Under the pieces are notes generated by a model. That model was not told the origin of the DNA, did not search any database, and saw nothing but the letters and a program-made list of their open reading frames with translations. The translations under genes and the position numbers were made by a program. Source: Peptostreptococcaceae bacterium VA2 (GTDB taxonomy: Bacteria > Bacillota > Clostridia > Peptostreptococcales > Peptostreptococcaceae). Taken from it: a stretch of DNA of 64,000 nt. Shown here one piece after another: positions 1 through 8,800 of this stretch. The DNA is taken from contig JMMB01000004.1 in the NCBI GenBank assembly GCA_000686145.1, positions 1 through 64,000 of the forward strand, written 5' to 3'. Numbering within the stretch: the stretch's first letter is position 1; each line of letters opens with the position of its first letter.

Positions 1-1
1 A

Positions 2-370
2 CCATCTCACCAAAATAAGGTTAATACTTTACTTTTTGAAACTAGCGAAATGGTTAGAAATAAAGCCTGTTTTGGGAAAATCAAATCCAAAAATATACCA
101 AGAGGATTAGATTGCATAGGTTCAGATCTTAGAAAAATAGATTTAAAAGGTGCGAATTTAAGAGGTGCATTTCTTATTGCCACAAATCTTAGAGGCGTTG
201 ATTTAAGTAAAGCTGACTTGATTGGGGCTGATTTGAGAGATGCTGATTTAAGAGGTGCTAATTTATCTGAGTGTATTTTTATTACTCAATCTCAAATTAA
301 TACTGCAAAAGGGGATTCTAATACAAAGTTACCTAAATCACTAAATCGACCATCTCATTGGTTAAAATAA
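2..370 (+). CDS. pentapeptide-repeat protein, C-terminal part (5' end off the window)
   Basis: The reading frame is open from base 2, through the internal ATG at 50, to the stop at 368-370, so this is the 3' end of a longer gene. The protein shows about eight consecutive A(D/N)LRG-type five-residue repeats, which form a right-handed quadrilateral beta-helix in this family. It then has a non-repeat tail ending in a proline-tryptophan motif (RPSHWL). Some family members protect gyrase or give drug resistance, but most have no known function and nothing here decides it. The gene ends directly against a remnant of an unrelated lipoprotein gene in the same frame, which suggests a recombination junction at about 370. 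Confidence 0.8.
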   Translation, partial: PSHQNKVNTLLFETSEMVRNKACFGKIKSKNIPRGLDCIGSDLRKIDLKGANLRGAFLIATNLRGVDLSKADLIGADLRDADLRGANLSECIFITQSQINTAKGDSNTKLPKSLNRPSHWLK

Positions 371-493
371 AAATACAAAGATAGTATGGTAACTATTATT
401 CCTAAAGAAAATGATAAATTTAAAGTTGAAAAAGGCAAAGAACATCCTATAACTCACGTACCTGTGATTAAATTAAATCATTTAACTAAATAG
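371..493 (+). pseudogene. C-terminal remnant of a small lipoprotein gene
   Basis: Right after the stop of the pentapeptide gene, the same frame stays open for 40 codons. It encodes KYKDSMVTII...KFKVEKGK...VIKLNHLTK. This closely matches the C-terminus of the broken lipoprotein gene at 12148-12578 (EYKDNMVTII...KFKVEKGK...VKLNHVSK). No signal peptide or ribosome binding site precedes it, so it is a truncated copy. The AT-rich DNA downstream also resembles the DNA after 12578, so the duplicated block is larger than the coding remnant. Confidence 0.7.
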
Positions 494-507
494 AAAATTT
501 AAATATT

Positions 508-560
508 AAAAACCCTCGAGATAATATTGTTTATAATGACATTATTTCCAGGGTTTTTAT
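508..560 (+). terminator. intrinsic terminator after the pentapeptide gene
   Basis: AAAACCCT pairs with AGGGTTTT around a long AT-rich loop, followed by TTTTATTTG. It sits just beyond the lipoprotein remnant and would end transcription coming from the left edge. Confidence 0.65.
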
Positions 561-600
561 TTGATTTTAATATATATATATTGTATACGTTTAAATTACT

Positions 601-644
601 TATATTGATTTATATTTTATGATAAAAAAATATAAATCAATATA
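601..644. repeat. 18-bp perfect inverted repeat in an AT-rich gap
   Basis: TATATTGATTTATATTTT (601-618) is the exact reverse complement of 627-644, with an 8-base spacer. It lies in the gene-free stretch 494-790. That stretch also holds the terminator and TTCACAATATGAA-type short palindromes similar to those near 12.8 kb. No T-tract follows, so a protein-binding or structural role is more likely than termination. Confidence 0.6.
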
Positions 645-790
645 AATTGGGAAAAATTTATAATATGAATTGAAAATAAATTATATATAATTCACAATAT
701 GAATTTTTTTATAATTTATTTTTAATGTAAAGACTGATTACCTAATTTTTATAAATTGATAATCAACCTTATTCAACTAAATATATTAAA

Positions 791-2404
791 TTATTTCATT
801 TTAAAAGCTGATTTAAATAAGTATATATTTACTATTAAAATAACTATTATATAAACATTTACTGCTAAAGTACCAAAAATTGAAGCAATAAAGTGAATAC
901 CTGCCATAATAAATATTAAGACAATCATTAAATAATTTTCTGATATTGAATAATTTATTGCAAAAATATTCTTAAACATCCTAATTTGACGAGTAAATGG
1001 CATGCTTTTATCAAGTATCTTAAATGTGTTTATAGCTATAAATATATTAACTAAAAATATAACTATTAGATGTTGTATTACATTAACGCCATAAAAATTT
1101 ATAAAAATTCCACTTATAATTAAGTAAAGAGGTATTATTATATTAACTAAGCAAGCTTTAATAGCTGCCTTATGTACGTTCATTTTATTTTTTATAGGTA
1201 TCGTTGTATATATATATGAGGCTTTATAATTTTCACAATATTTTAATGCTATTATTATTGTTGGAACTGAACATACAAATAAATATAAAAGTAGAAAACC
1301 ATATGAACTTAGATGCCATTTATTTCTATCAGAAATTGCAAAAACAGCAATTAAATTAGATCCCATAATTGGATATATTATAGATTTAAAATCTCTATCC
1401 TTTCTTATTATACTGGAAACAAAATTAAAATATATTCTTTCTTCTTTATCTTTACATAGAATCTTACTCAATTTCATTGTTAAATTATACTTTTTCACAT
1501 TTTTATTTGAACCTTCATTATTAAGTTTTTGAAGTTTTTTTTCAAATACTGGTGTAAGTTTTGTATATATCAAAACTGATATTACAGGTGCTACTAAAGC
1601 TAGAAAAGAAAGTATCAATAATGTTTCATTTATGTTTTTTGTTGCTACTATTTCAAGTAGAGCTGAAAACCAAAAAGGTGGTAAAAAGTAACTTATTACA
1701 CTAAAATCGATATTTTCAAATAGATTTATACTTCCAGATATATTCATTACAAAGATATAAGCAACACTAAATAACATTGTAACCACTATTTGTATAATGG
1801 TAATCACATCTTTAAGTTTTTCTCCATCAAATAAATTTAATATCAGTAAATAAATTAGCCCAGATACAATTATAATAAAAATATCTATAAGAAATATTTC
1901 TATTAAGAATACTAAAGAAAATATTAATCCATACTTTATTGACGCAATTAATGAAAATCCATTTAATACTATACTTATATTTATCATGTATATCATAACA
2001 TGTGTTACTTTAGAGGCATTTAATGTTTTTGGATTTATACCCCTAGTAGCTAATATTCCATTATCTTTAACATCCAATATTACAGACGAAAAATCTGACA
2101 TAACTGTTGTAGCCATAAGAAACATAAATATTGAAAAGTAGATAGCCATTGAGACAAAAGTATTTTTACTACTTATTATAATCATCATCATAAAAAAACC
2201 AATAATTGCATATATTATTTGCATTGTTTTATATTGATCTGAAGGTTCATTAAAGTGTTGGTTATTAAATAAGTTAGATGTTTTCCTTGAATCTATAGTT
2301 AGCTTTGTACTTACTATTAGCCTCATAGTATCATAATCAACACCTAGTTTTTCATATAAAAACCTAAATTTATCAAGTGTTTTTAGCGAAATAAATTTAT
2401 TCAT
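791..2404 (-). CDS. ABC-2 type exporter, membrane subunit
   Basis: A 537-residue, very hydrophobic protein with roughly ten to twelve predicted membrane segments, in blocks near residues 65-105, 150-225, 250-285, 340-390 and 415-535. The cytoplasmic N-terminus carries no ATP-binding motifs. The size and pairing fit the large permeases of EcsB/YthQ-type two-gene exporters. The gene starts 3 bases after the ATPase stop, so the pair is translationally coupled and probably forms one transporter. The substrate cannot be read from the sequence; export of peptides or envelope components is typical of the group. Confidence 0.75.
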   Translation of the reverse strand: MNKFISLKTLDKFRFLYEKLGVDYDTMRLIVSTKLTIDSRKTSNLFNNQHFNEPSDQYKTMQIIYAIIGFFMMMIIISSKNTFVSMAIYFSIFMFLMATTVMSDFSSVILDVKDNGILATRGINPKTLNASKVTHVMIYMINISIVLNGFSLIASIKYGLIFSLVFLIEIFLIDIFIIIVSGLIYLLILNLFDGEKLKDVITIIQIVVTMLFSVAYIFVMNISGSINLFENIDFSVISYFLPPFWFSALLEIVATKNINETLLILSFLALVAPVISVLIYTKLTPVFEKKLQKLNNEGSNKNVKKYNLTMKLSKILCKDKEERIYFNFVSSIIRKDRDFKSIIYPIMGSNLIAVFAISDRNKWHLSSYGFLLLYLFVCSVPTIIIALKYCENYKASYIYTTIPIKNKMNVHKAAIKACLVNIIIPLYLIISGIFINFYGVNVIQHLIVIFLVNIFIAINTFKILDKSMPFTRQIRMFKNIFAINYSISENYLMIVLIFIMAGIHFIASIFGTLAVNVYIIVILIVNIYLFKSAFKMK

Positions 2405-2407
2405 AAC

Positions 2408-3184
2408 CTACACCTCTTTTATTACAGATATAAATTTTGATGCAAGTTCTTTATATTCACTAAATCCTGTAAGTTGATTAAAGACTTGTTCTAGAGAGTT
2501 TTGATGGACACTTTCTTTTAAATCATCAAAGTTTCCATCTGCAACTATATTCCCATTATTTAGAAGTACTATTCTATCACTTATTTTTTCTACAACTTCC
2601 ATTATATGTGATGAGTAAAAAATCGTCTTACCTTCATCTTTTAAACCTATCATAATTTCTTTTATTATCATTACACTATTTGCATCTAATCCACTTAGGG
2701 GTTCATCTAAAAATAGTATATCTGGATTATGTATTAAACTAGATATTATAACGACCTTTTGTTTCATTCCTTTTGAGAAAGATCCAATTTTTGAGTTATA
2801 AGATTCTTTTATTCCTAAGATATCCATTAATTCATAAGCTTTTTTATCAGCGATATCATATTCTAGCCCATAAAGTTGTCCTATAAATGTTAAATATTCT
2901 CTAGCAGTTAAGCTTTCATAAGTTTCTGCCACTTCAGGGACATATCCTATTCTTTTTTTGTATTCATCGTTTCCATTTGATATATCTTCTCCAAATATTT
3001 TAACTATTCCTGTATAACCCTCTACTAGCCCTAATATTATTTTTACAGTTGTACTTTTTCCTGCTCCATTTGGACCTATATATCCTATTATAGTGCCCTT
3101 ATCTATTTCTAGATTTATTCCTTTTAGCACTTCTTTCCTTTCAAAATTCATCTTTAAATCTTTTATAAATATTGATTTATCCAT
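2408..3184 (-). CDS. ABC transporter ATP-binding protein (EcsA/BcrA-like)
   Basis: A 258-residue nucleotide-binding subunit with Walker A GPNGAGKST near residue 38, the Q-loop region, the signature SFSKGMKQK and Walker B LFLDEPLSGLD, then the switch histidine in SSHIMEV. Those motifs are of the exporter (DRA/BcrA) class. It energises the permease encoded next on the same strand. The start ATG has a GGGGAG ribosome site 5-9 bases upstream. Confidence 0.9.
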   Translation of the reverse strand: MDKSIFIKDLKMNFERKEVLKGINLEIDKGTIIGYIGPNGAGKSTTVKIILGLVEGYTGIVKIFGEDISNGNDEYKKRIGYVPEVAETYESLTAREYLTFIGQLYGLEYDIADKKAYELMDILGIKESYNSKIGSFSKGMKQKVVIISSLIHNPDILFLDEPLSGLDANSVMIIKEIMIGLKDEGKTIFYSSHIMEVVEKISDRIVLLNNGNIVADGNFDDLKESVHQNSLEQVFNQLTGFSEYKELASKFISVIKEV

Positions 3185-3230
3185 AATTTCTCCCCTTGGT
3201 AGTCATAAAACTACATATGATTTTATACAA

Positions 3231-3259
3231 ATTATACCATATTATTTATTTTATTTTTG
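3231..3259 (-). promoter_or_regulatory. probable promoter of the ABC-2 operon
   Basis: On the minus strand, TGGTATAAT forms an extended -10 (TATAAT at 3231-3236). Only a weak -35 lies 17 bases upstream. It precedes the ATPase start by about 40 bases of leader. Confidence 0.45.
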
Positions 3260-3340
3260 GAACAATATGGTCTTTTTATTTTGAATTTTATATATTAATA
3301 TATCTATTTATGTTAAAATTTAATTGAAAATTTGAAAACA

Positions 3341-3415
3341 AATGCTTTGAAAATACTAGAAAAAACAAGACTTAAAGTTATTGATTTTTCAAGATATAAA
3401 AAATTAAGGAGATAA
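3341..3415 (+). pseudogene. C-terminal remnant of a 103-aa replicon protein (44669 family)
   Basis: The frame before the response regulator reads NALKILEKTRLKVIDFSRYKKLRR and stops at 3413-3415. The end of the small gene at 44669-44980 reads AKVIDFSKYRK, and the match is also clear at base level over AAAGTTATTGATTTTTCAA. No start or body of the gene is left. The remnant's last codons contain the AAGGAG that serves as ribosome binding site for the next gene. Confidence 0.55.
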
Positions 3416-3419
3416 ATAG

Positions 3420-4085
3420 ATGTTTACAATTTTGATAATTGAAGATGACGATACAATTGCTTTTGGAATTAAATCATTTTTATCGAAAAATAATTATAAG
3501 GTTATTCATGGGGAAAATTTAAAAAAAGGAAAAGAACTTTTTAAAAATGATATAGATTTAATATTACTGGATTTAAATCTCCCTGATGGCTCAGGATTTG
3601 ATTTTTGCCGTTATGTAAAAGAGATCAAGGATGTCCCTATTATTTTTCTTACTATCAAAGATGAAGAAAGTACTATGATAAAAGGGCTAGATATGGGGGG
3701 AGATGACTATATTACAAAACCTTTCAAATTAAGCGTTTTACAATCTCGTATTACTGCAGTTTTAAGAAGAACACTTAAACAGCAAATTCAAGAAGACGTT
3801 TTATGGTGTAACAATATTAAAGTAATAAAGTCAGAATCAAGGGTGTATAAAAATAATCATGAAGTAGAATTGACAGTTAGTGAGTATAATCTATTACTAC
3901 AATTATTAGAGAATAAAAATCGTACTGTGACAAGAACTATCTTATTGGAAAAGATATGGGATGTTAATGGAGAATTTGTAAATGATAATACGTTATCGGT
4001 TGCTATAAAGCGCCTTAGAGACAAGTTAGAAGATAATTCTTTTATTAGGACAGTGAGAGGAATAGGCTATAGACTGGAGGATTAA
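3420..4085 (+). CDS. OmpR/PhoB-family response regulator
   Basis: A 221-residue regulator. The receiver domain (1-115) has acidic residues E8-D9-D10, the phosphoryl-accepting Asp51 in LLLDLNLPDG, and the conserved Lys in DYITKPF. A winged-helix DNA-binding domain covers about 127-220 (TVSEYNLLLQLLE, then VAIKRLRDKLED and RGIGYRL). It is followed 7 bases later by its kinase and then by an ABC/FtsX transporter. This is the BceRS-BceAB arrangement, used to sense and expel or detach cell-wall-active peptides. Confidence 0.9.
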   Translation: MFTILIIEDDDTIAFGIKSFLSKNNYKVIHGENLKKGKELFKNDIDLILLDLNLPDGSGFDFCRYVKEIKDVPIIFLTIKDEESTMIKGLDMGGDDYITKPFKLSVLQSRITAVLRRTLKQQIQEDVLWCNNIKVIKSESRVYKNNHEVELTVSEYNLLLQLLENKNRTVTRTILLEKIWDVNGEFVNDNTLSVAIKRLRDKLEDNSFIRTVRGIGYRLED

Positions 4086-4092
4086 AGTTTAT

Positions 4093-5295
4093 ATGAATAA
4101 AAAAAGTATGAGAATATGGTTGTTTAGTAGTTTTATATATATAACGTTTTTTTGTGTTATATTTGGTGGTTTTATTTACAAACAATCAGAGAATATGTTT
4201 TATGAAAAAACTGCACAGCTTATAGCAGTTGGTGCTAATGCTAATTCTGATATTGAACAAGACTTAGTATCGTCACTAAAAAAGAAAAATGAAATAGATA
4301 TAAATAAAGGCAAAAAAATATTAGAGAAATATGGTTATATTGAAGATTCTAAAGCTATTTTTAATATTCATCAAGGATTTAGCAAAGTACTTAAGGGGGG
4401 TGTGATACTAATTGCAGTACTCTTTTTTTATTTTGGAGGATCACTGTTAGTTTCAAATATTATAAAGCGTAAACGTATAGATGATTTAGCAGAATATCTT
4501 TACGACATAAATGAAGGGATTTATAGAATGCAGGCTCAGAAAAAAGAAGATGAATTTTCAATTTTAGAAGATGAATTATATAAAACAGTTATGATGCTTA
4601 GAGAAAGTCGGGAAAAAGAAAGAGAAGAGAAAGAAAATCTATGTAATAATCTTGCGGATATATCCCACCAACTTAAAACTCCACTTACGTCCATGTCATT
4701 GATGATTGAATTGTTAGAAGGTAGTCATATTGAAGGGGATGAAGCCCTATATATTGGAAGTGTTTCAGTACAGATACAGCGTCTAAATTATTTAGTGTCG
4801 TCATTGTTAGTACTTTCAAAAATCGATGCAGATGCAATGACATTGGAACATAAACCTATTAATATTTATGAATTGGTATGCGTAGCTGTTGAGCCTCTAC
4901 ATTTAATGATAGAGAGAAAACAACAACAACTTTTTATTAAAGACAATAGTGATCTATTTTTTAATGGGGATTTTCATTGGACTAGTGAAGCCATTTTAAA
5001 TATAGTCAAAAACTGCTCTGAGCACACACCAAATGGAGGAGAAATTTCTATAGATTATAAACAAAATCCTATATGTACCCAAATAATAATTGAAGATAAT
5101 GGTAAAGGATTTGATAAGAAGGATATTCCTCACCTCTTTACTAGATTTTATAAGGGTGTAAATTCATCAAAAGATAGCGTAGGAATTGGACTTGCTCTTT
5201 CAATGTCGATAATTAAAAAACAAAATGGTGAAATCATTGCTGTAAATAAGGAAACAGGAGGAGCAAAGTTTATAATAAAGTTTTATAGAAATTAA
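4093..5295 (+). CDS. sensor histidine kinase of a BceRS-like system
   Basis: A 400-residue membrane kinase. Transmembrane segments at about 9-29 and 101-121 flank an extracellular region of about 70 residues, longer than the tiny loop of true BceS. The H-box DISHQLKTP carries His192. The ATPase domain shows an N-box (ILNIVKNCSEH), DNGKGFD and GIGLALSMS. It should phosphorylate the regulator encoded just upstream. In Bce systems the transporter itself takes part in sensing, and the neighbouring FtsX permease has the large extracellular domain needed for this. Confidence 0.88.
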   Translation: MNKKSMRIWLFSSFIYITFFCVIFGGFIYKQSENMFYEKTAQLIAVGANANSDIEQDLVSSLKKKNEIDINKGKKILEKYGYIEDSKAIFNIHQGFSKVLKGGVILIAVLFFYFGGSLLVSNIIKRKRIDDLAEYLYDINEGIYRMQAQKKEDEFSILEDELYKTVMMLRESREKEREEKENLCNNLADISHQLKTPLTSMSLMIELLEGSHIEGDEALYIGSVSVQIQRLNYLVSSLLVLSKIDADAMTLEHKPINIYELVCVAVEPLHLMIERKQQQLFIKDNSDLFFNGDFHWTSEAILNIVKNCSEHTPNGGEISIDYKQNPICTQIIIEDNGKGFDKKDIPHLFTRFYKGVNSSKDSVGIGLALSMSIIKKQNGEIIAVNKETGGAKFIIKFYRN

Positions 5296-5412
5296 TTAGC
5301 TCTGTCACCAAGATGTAAGATATAAAAAGTAAAATAAAGTTAGTCAAAGAAATGCACAGTAAAATCATAAACTCTTTGAAAATATGAACTAATAAATAAA
5401 GGGGAGAATACT

Positions 5413-6093
5413 TTGGAAATACTAAGAACTGAGAATCTTACAAAAACCTATGGAATGGGGGATACAAAGGTTACTGCACTTAATAATTTAAATTTAAAAA
5501 TAAGCAAGGGAGAATTTGTTTCAATAATTGGAGCAAGTGGATCAGGAAAATCTACACTCCTACATATGTTAGGGGGAGTGGATCAACCTACAAAAGGAAA
5601 AATATATATTGATGACATTGATATTTCATCAATGGATGAAACTAAATTGGCTTTATTTCGCCGACGAAAAGTAGGGCTAATATATCAATTTTTCAATCTT
5701 ATACCTACTTTAACTGTTGAAAAAAACATATTATTGCCTATGCTACTAGATGGCAGAAAGCCTAAAATAGAAGAATTTGATAAGATTGTAAAAATGCTTG
5801 GTTTAAATGAAAGGCTTAATCATCTGCCAAACCAGCTTTCAGGGGGGCAACAGCAAAGGGTTGCTATAGCTCGTTCATTAATTTATAGACCTTCTATTAT
5901 TCTAGCAGATGAACCAACTGGAAACCTTGACAGACAAAATTCTGAAAGCATTCTTGAGATGTTAAAAATTTCAAATAAAGAATACAATCAAACTATTTTA
6001 ATAATTACTCATGACGAAAAAATTGCATTATCAGCAGATAGAATGATTAGAATAGATGATGGTAAAATTGTTTCAGATGAGGTGATTAAGTAA
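5413..6093 (+). CDS. ABC transporter ATPase (BceA/MacB/LolD class)
   Basis: 226 residues with Walker [10 protein letters not shown] near 37-45, signature LSGGQQQRV, Walker [13 protein letters not shown] and the switch histidine in ITHDEK. The ADEPTGNLD motif is typical of ATPases that drive FtsX-fold permeases. The start is TTG at 5413 behind AAGGGGAG. The 117-base gap before it may hold a regulator-dependent promoter. The stop overlaps the permease start by one base (TAATG). Confidence 0.9.
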   Translation: MEILRTENLTKTYGMGDTKVTALNNLNLKISKGEFVSIIGASGSGKSTLLHMLGGVDQPTKGKIYIDDIDISSMDETKLALFRRRKVGLIYQFFNLIPTLTVEKNILLPMLLDGRKPKIEEFDKIVKMLGLNERLNHLPNQLSGGQQQRVAIARSLIYRPSIILADEPTGNLDRQNSESILEMLKISNKEYNQTILIITHDEKIALSADRMIRIDDGKIVSDEVIK

Positions 6094-8729
6094 TGAATAT
6101 CATGAGTGAATATACATATCACCATTTGAAAAAGAATAAGCGACATACAATTTCTATAATAGTTGCTATTACAATTGCTTGCGCACTTTTATGTTCACTA
6201 TGCATATTTGTACATACTTTATGGGAAGCAAAAGTAACCTCAACAATTGAAAAGGGGGGTTATTGGCATGGTGAATTATATGAGTCTATATCAGGTAATA
6301 AATTAAAATATGTAACAGAAAATCCAGAGGTTGAAACCACTATGGTTAAAGGACAATGGATTACTGCTAAATGTTCTGATACAAAACGTCCGTACCTAAT
6401 AATGAGAGATGCAGATGCAAATTTTTGGTCTGATATGAGCCTTAAAGATACGCTTACAGAAGGTAGACTTCCTCAAAAATCTGGAGAAATTGTTGTATCA
6501 AAATTATTCTTATTGGATAATCCTTCGTATAAAATTGGTGATAAGTTGACTATTCCCATAGGTAATCGTATGTTGGGGAATGAAATAATTAAAACCCAAG
6601 ATAACAAACGATCAGGCGAGACTTTCAAGACAACAGAGACTAAGACATATAATATAGTTGGAGAATTAGATATTTCTGGGAGTTCTGTATATCCTGGATA
6701 TATTGCTATGGGATATTTGAATCATTCACAAATTAAACCTAAAGATGAACTTACGGTTTATATGCGATTTGAGAAACCTCGTAAAATTTACGAGATATTA
6801 CCTAAAATAGCTAAATCTATGGGATTAAAACAGGATGAATATGGTAAATATAATATTCTTTATAATACATCTTTATTAAGTTTATATGGAATTAGCGATA
6901 AAAATAATACAAATATTGAAGCCATAGTAGTACTAGCAACCGTAATAATAATGACTTTATTAGTTATAGGGGCATTTATTCTTATTATCTATAATGCATT
7001 TTCGCTATCTGCAAATAGTAGGATTAAGCAATTAGGTATCTTAAAAAGTTTAGGGGCAACCCCAAGGCAAATTAAGCATTCTGTCCTCTATGAAGGGTTT
7101 GTGCTGTGGATTGTTCAATTACCAATTGGTATTATGATAGGATATCTATTTAGTCATATAGTTGTTTTTAAAGTCAATGAAATTCTTAGTGCTACAGAAG
7201 ATTTTAGGAAGATAGATATTTCCTTCTCATGGGTCGTTGTTGTTTTTGCTATTATTATGTCATTGATTACAGTCTTAATATCGGCGTATATCCCAGCAAG
7301 AAAAGTAGCGAAAGTATCAGCTATCGTTGGAATACGTCAAAATAGCAATAGTATAAAACTTAAAAAACAAAAATCTTACCCAATAATTAATAAAATATTT
7401 GGTATAGAAGGTGAGCTAGCAAAAGTACAATTTTCAGCTAATAAAAGAAGTTTACGCACGGCAGTGTTATCTATTTCAATGTGTTTTACCTTAACAGTTG
7501 GGTATATTAGCATTATATCTATATATAATTTAGCTGAGTCTAAGAATGATCAAATAACCAAATATGATATGAATGTTGCTCTAAATATTATTGAAGAACC
7601 AAGTGAGGATATGATAAATAAAATTCTTTCGATATCTGAGGTTAAGGATAGTGTAGTTAGAAGACAAGTACGTACCTCAACCTATGTAACATCTAAACAG
7701 GAGTCAGATGTTTTTGCTGAATCTGGAGGGTTTGATGAAGTAAATACAATGAAATATCCTGTATTGAATGAAAATGGAAGACATAGAATTATAACAAATT
7801 TAGTTGGATTAAGTGATAAATCATTTAAAAAATATTGTGAAGAAATTGGTACTAATTCTGAGGCGTATTATCAAGATGATGTAGTTACAGGAATATTATT
7901 AGACAGTACATATCATATATCGAAGGATTCAAAAGTTGTACAAAAAATACCATTATTAAATATAAAAGAAGGCGATGAACTAGTTTTACATGAAAAAGTA
8001 GAGAAGGATATGAATACAAATTATAAATTTAATGCTAAAGTGGGAGCTGTTACAGAGATTTCTCCAGGTAACCAAGGCGGAAATAGATATAGCATAGATT
8101 ATATAGTACCTATGAGTACTTACCAAAAAATAGTTAGTAATTTTATGCAAGAGCGTAAGCTTGAATACAGCGTTATGAAAATTGATTTATTGGTCGGTGA
8201 TAAGGCTAGTCCAAGTGTAAAAAAAGAACTAAGTAAGATTTGTAGTTCTTATCTTGGATCTGATGATTTTAGTATATGGACTTTGTTGGAAGAAAAGAAT
8301 CACGATGCATTGGTTCAAAAATCCATATCTATTAGCGTTTTTGCTGTAGCCTTAATGATTGGTTTAATTGGTATATTTAACGCCTTTTCTACCATTTCGA
8401 ATAATCTTAGACTACGCAAAAGAGAATTTGCTATGCTTAGGTCAGTAGGGTTAACACCAAAGGGATTAAATAAAATATTAATGCTAGAAGGTTTATTCTT
8501 CGGTGTAACACCGATTATTGTCAGTACCCCGATAGTATTATTTATTTGCTGGTATATGTCAAGATTAACGTTAACCACATGGTCTGAGTTTATAGTTGTT
8601 TTTCCAGTAGGAGTAATTTTAATGTATACTATACTTATAATTGTATCTATTTTCTTATCTTATTATTTTTCTTCAACATGCGTTAAAAAAAGTAATGTAG
8701 TAGAATCAATCAAGGATGAAATAGTATAA
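6093..8729 (+). CDS. FtsX-type ABC permease, 878 aa
   Basis: The protein begins with a membrane helix (about 19-42) and a long extracellular domain. An FtsX core of three helices (about 275-400) follows, with the loop [21 protein letters not shown] between membrane segments. A second extracellular domain (about 460-740) and a second FtsX core (about 750-865, [18 protein letters not shown]) complete it. This double-FtsX layout is common in Clostridial peptide-resistance transporters. It works with the ATPase encoded immediately upstream and probably with the TCS at 3420-5295. The substrate is unknown; lipid-II-binding peptides are the usual one for such loci. Confidence 0.85.
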   Translation: MNIMSEYTYHHLKKNKRHTISIIVAITIACALLCSLCIFVHTLWEAKVTSTIEKGGYWHGELYESISGNKLKYVTENPEVETTMVKGQWITAKCSDTKRPYLIMRDADANFWSDMSLKDTLTEGRLPQKSGEIVVSKLFLLDNPSYKIGDKLTIPIGNRMLGNEIIKTQDNKRSGETFKTTETKTYNIVGELDISGSSVYPGYIAMGYLNHSQIKPKDELTVYMRFEKPRKIYEILPKIAKSMGLKQDEYGKYNILYNTSLLSLYGISDKNNTNIEAIVVLATVIIMTLLVIGAFILIIYNAFSLSANSRIKQLGILKSLGATPRQIKHSVLYEGFVLWIVQLPIGIMIGYLFSHIVVFKVNEILSATEDFRKIDISFSWVVVVFAIIMSLITVLISAYIPARKVAKVSAIVGIRQNSNSIKLKKQKSYPIINKIFGIEGELAKVQFSANKRSLRTAVLSISMCFTLTVGYISIISIYNLAESKNDQITKYDMNVALNIIEEPSEDMINKILSISEVKDSVVRRQVRTSTYVTSKQESDVFAESGGFDEVNTMKYPVLNENGRHRIITNLVGLSDKSFKKYCEEIGTNSEAYYQDDVVTGILLDSTYHISKDSKVVQKIPLLNIKEGDELVLHEKVEKDMNTNYKFNAKVGAVTEISPGNQGGNRYSIDYIVPMSTYQKIVSNFMQERKLEYSVMKIDLLVGDKASPSVKKELSKICSSYLGSDDFSIWTLLEEKNHDALVQKSISISVFAVALMIGLIGIFNAFSTISNNLRLRKREFAMLRSVGLTPKGLNKILMLEGLFFGVTPIIVSTPIVLFICWYMSRLTLTTWSEFIVVFPVGVILMYTILIIVSIFLSYYFSSTCVKKSNVVESIKDEIV

Positions 8730-8757
8730 TACAATGCTAGTGATTTAAATAAAATTT

Positions 8758-8800
8758 ATGCCCCTAGAACCTAAATAAATGGATTCTAGGGGCATTTTAT
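8758..8800. terminator. bidirectional terminator between convergent genes
   Basis: ATGCCCCTAGAA pairs with TTCTAGGGGCAT (8784-8795), with A-rich and T-rich flanks. It lies between the FtsX gene and the end of the helicase gene and can serve both strands. Confidence 0.75.

Noticed and set aside
8315-8578. Minus-strand open frame within the FtsX permease gene, and similar antisense frames inside the lysine, npr and permease genes
   Set aside because: They mirror the codon pattern of the real gene, have no ribosome sites, and encode low-complexity products.
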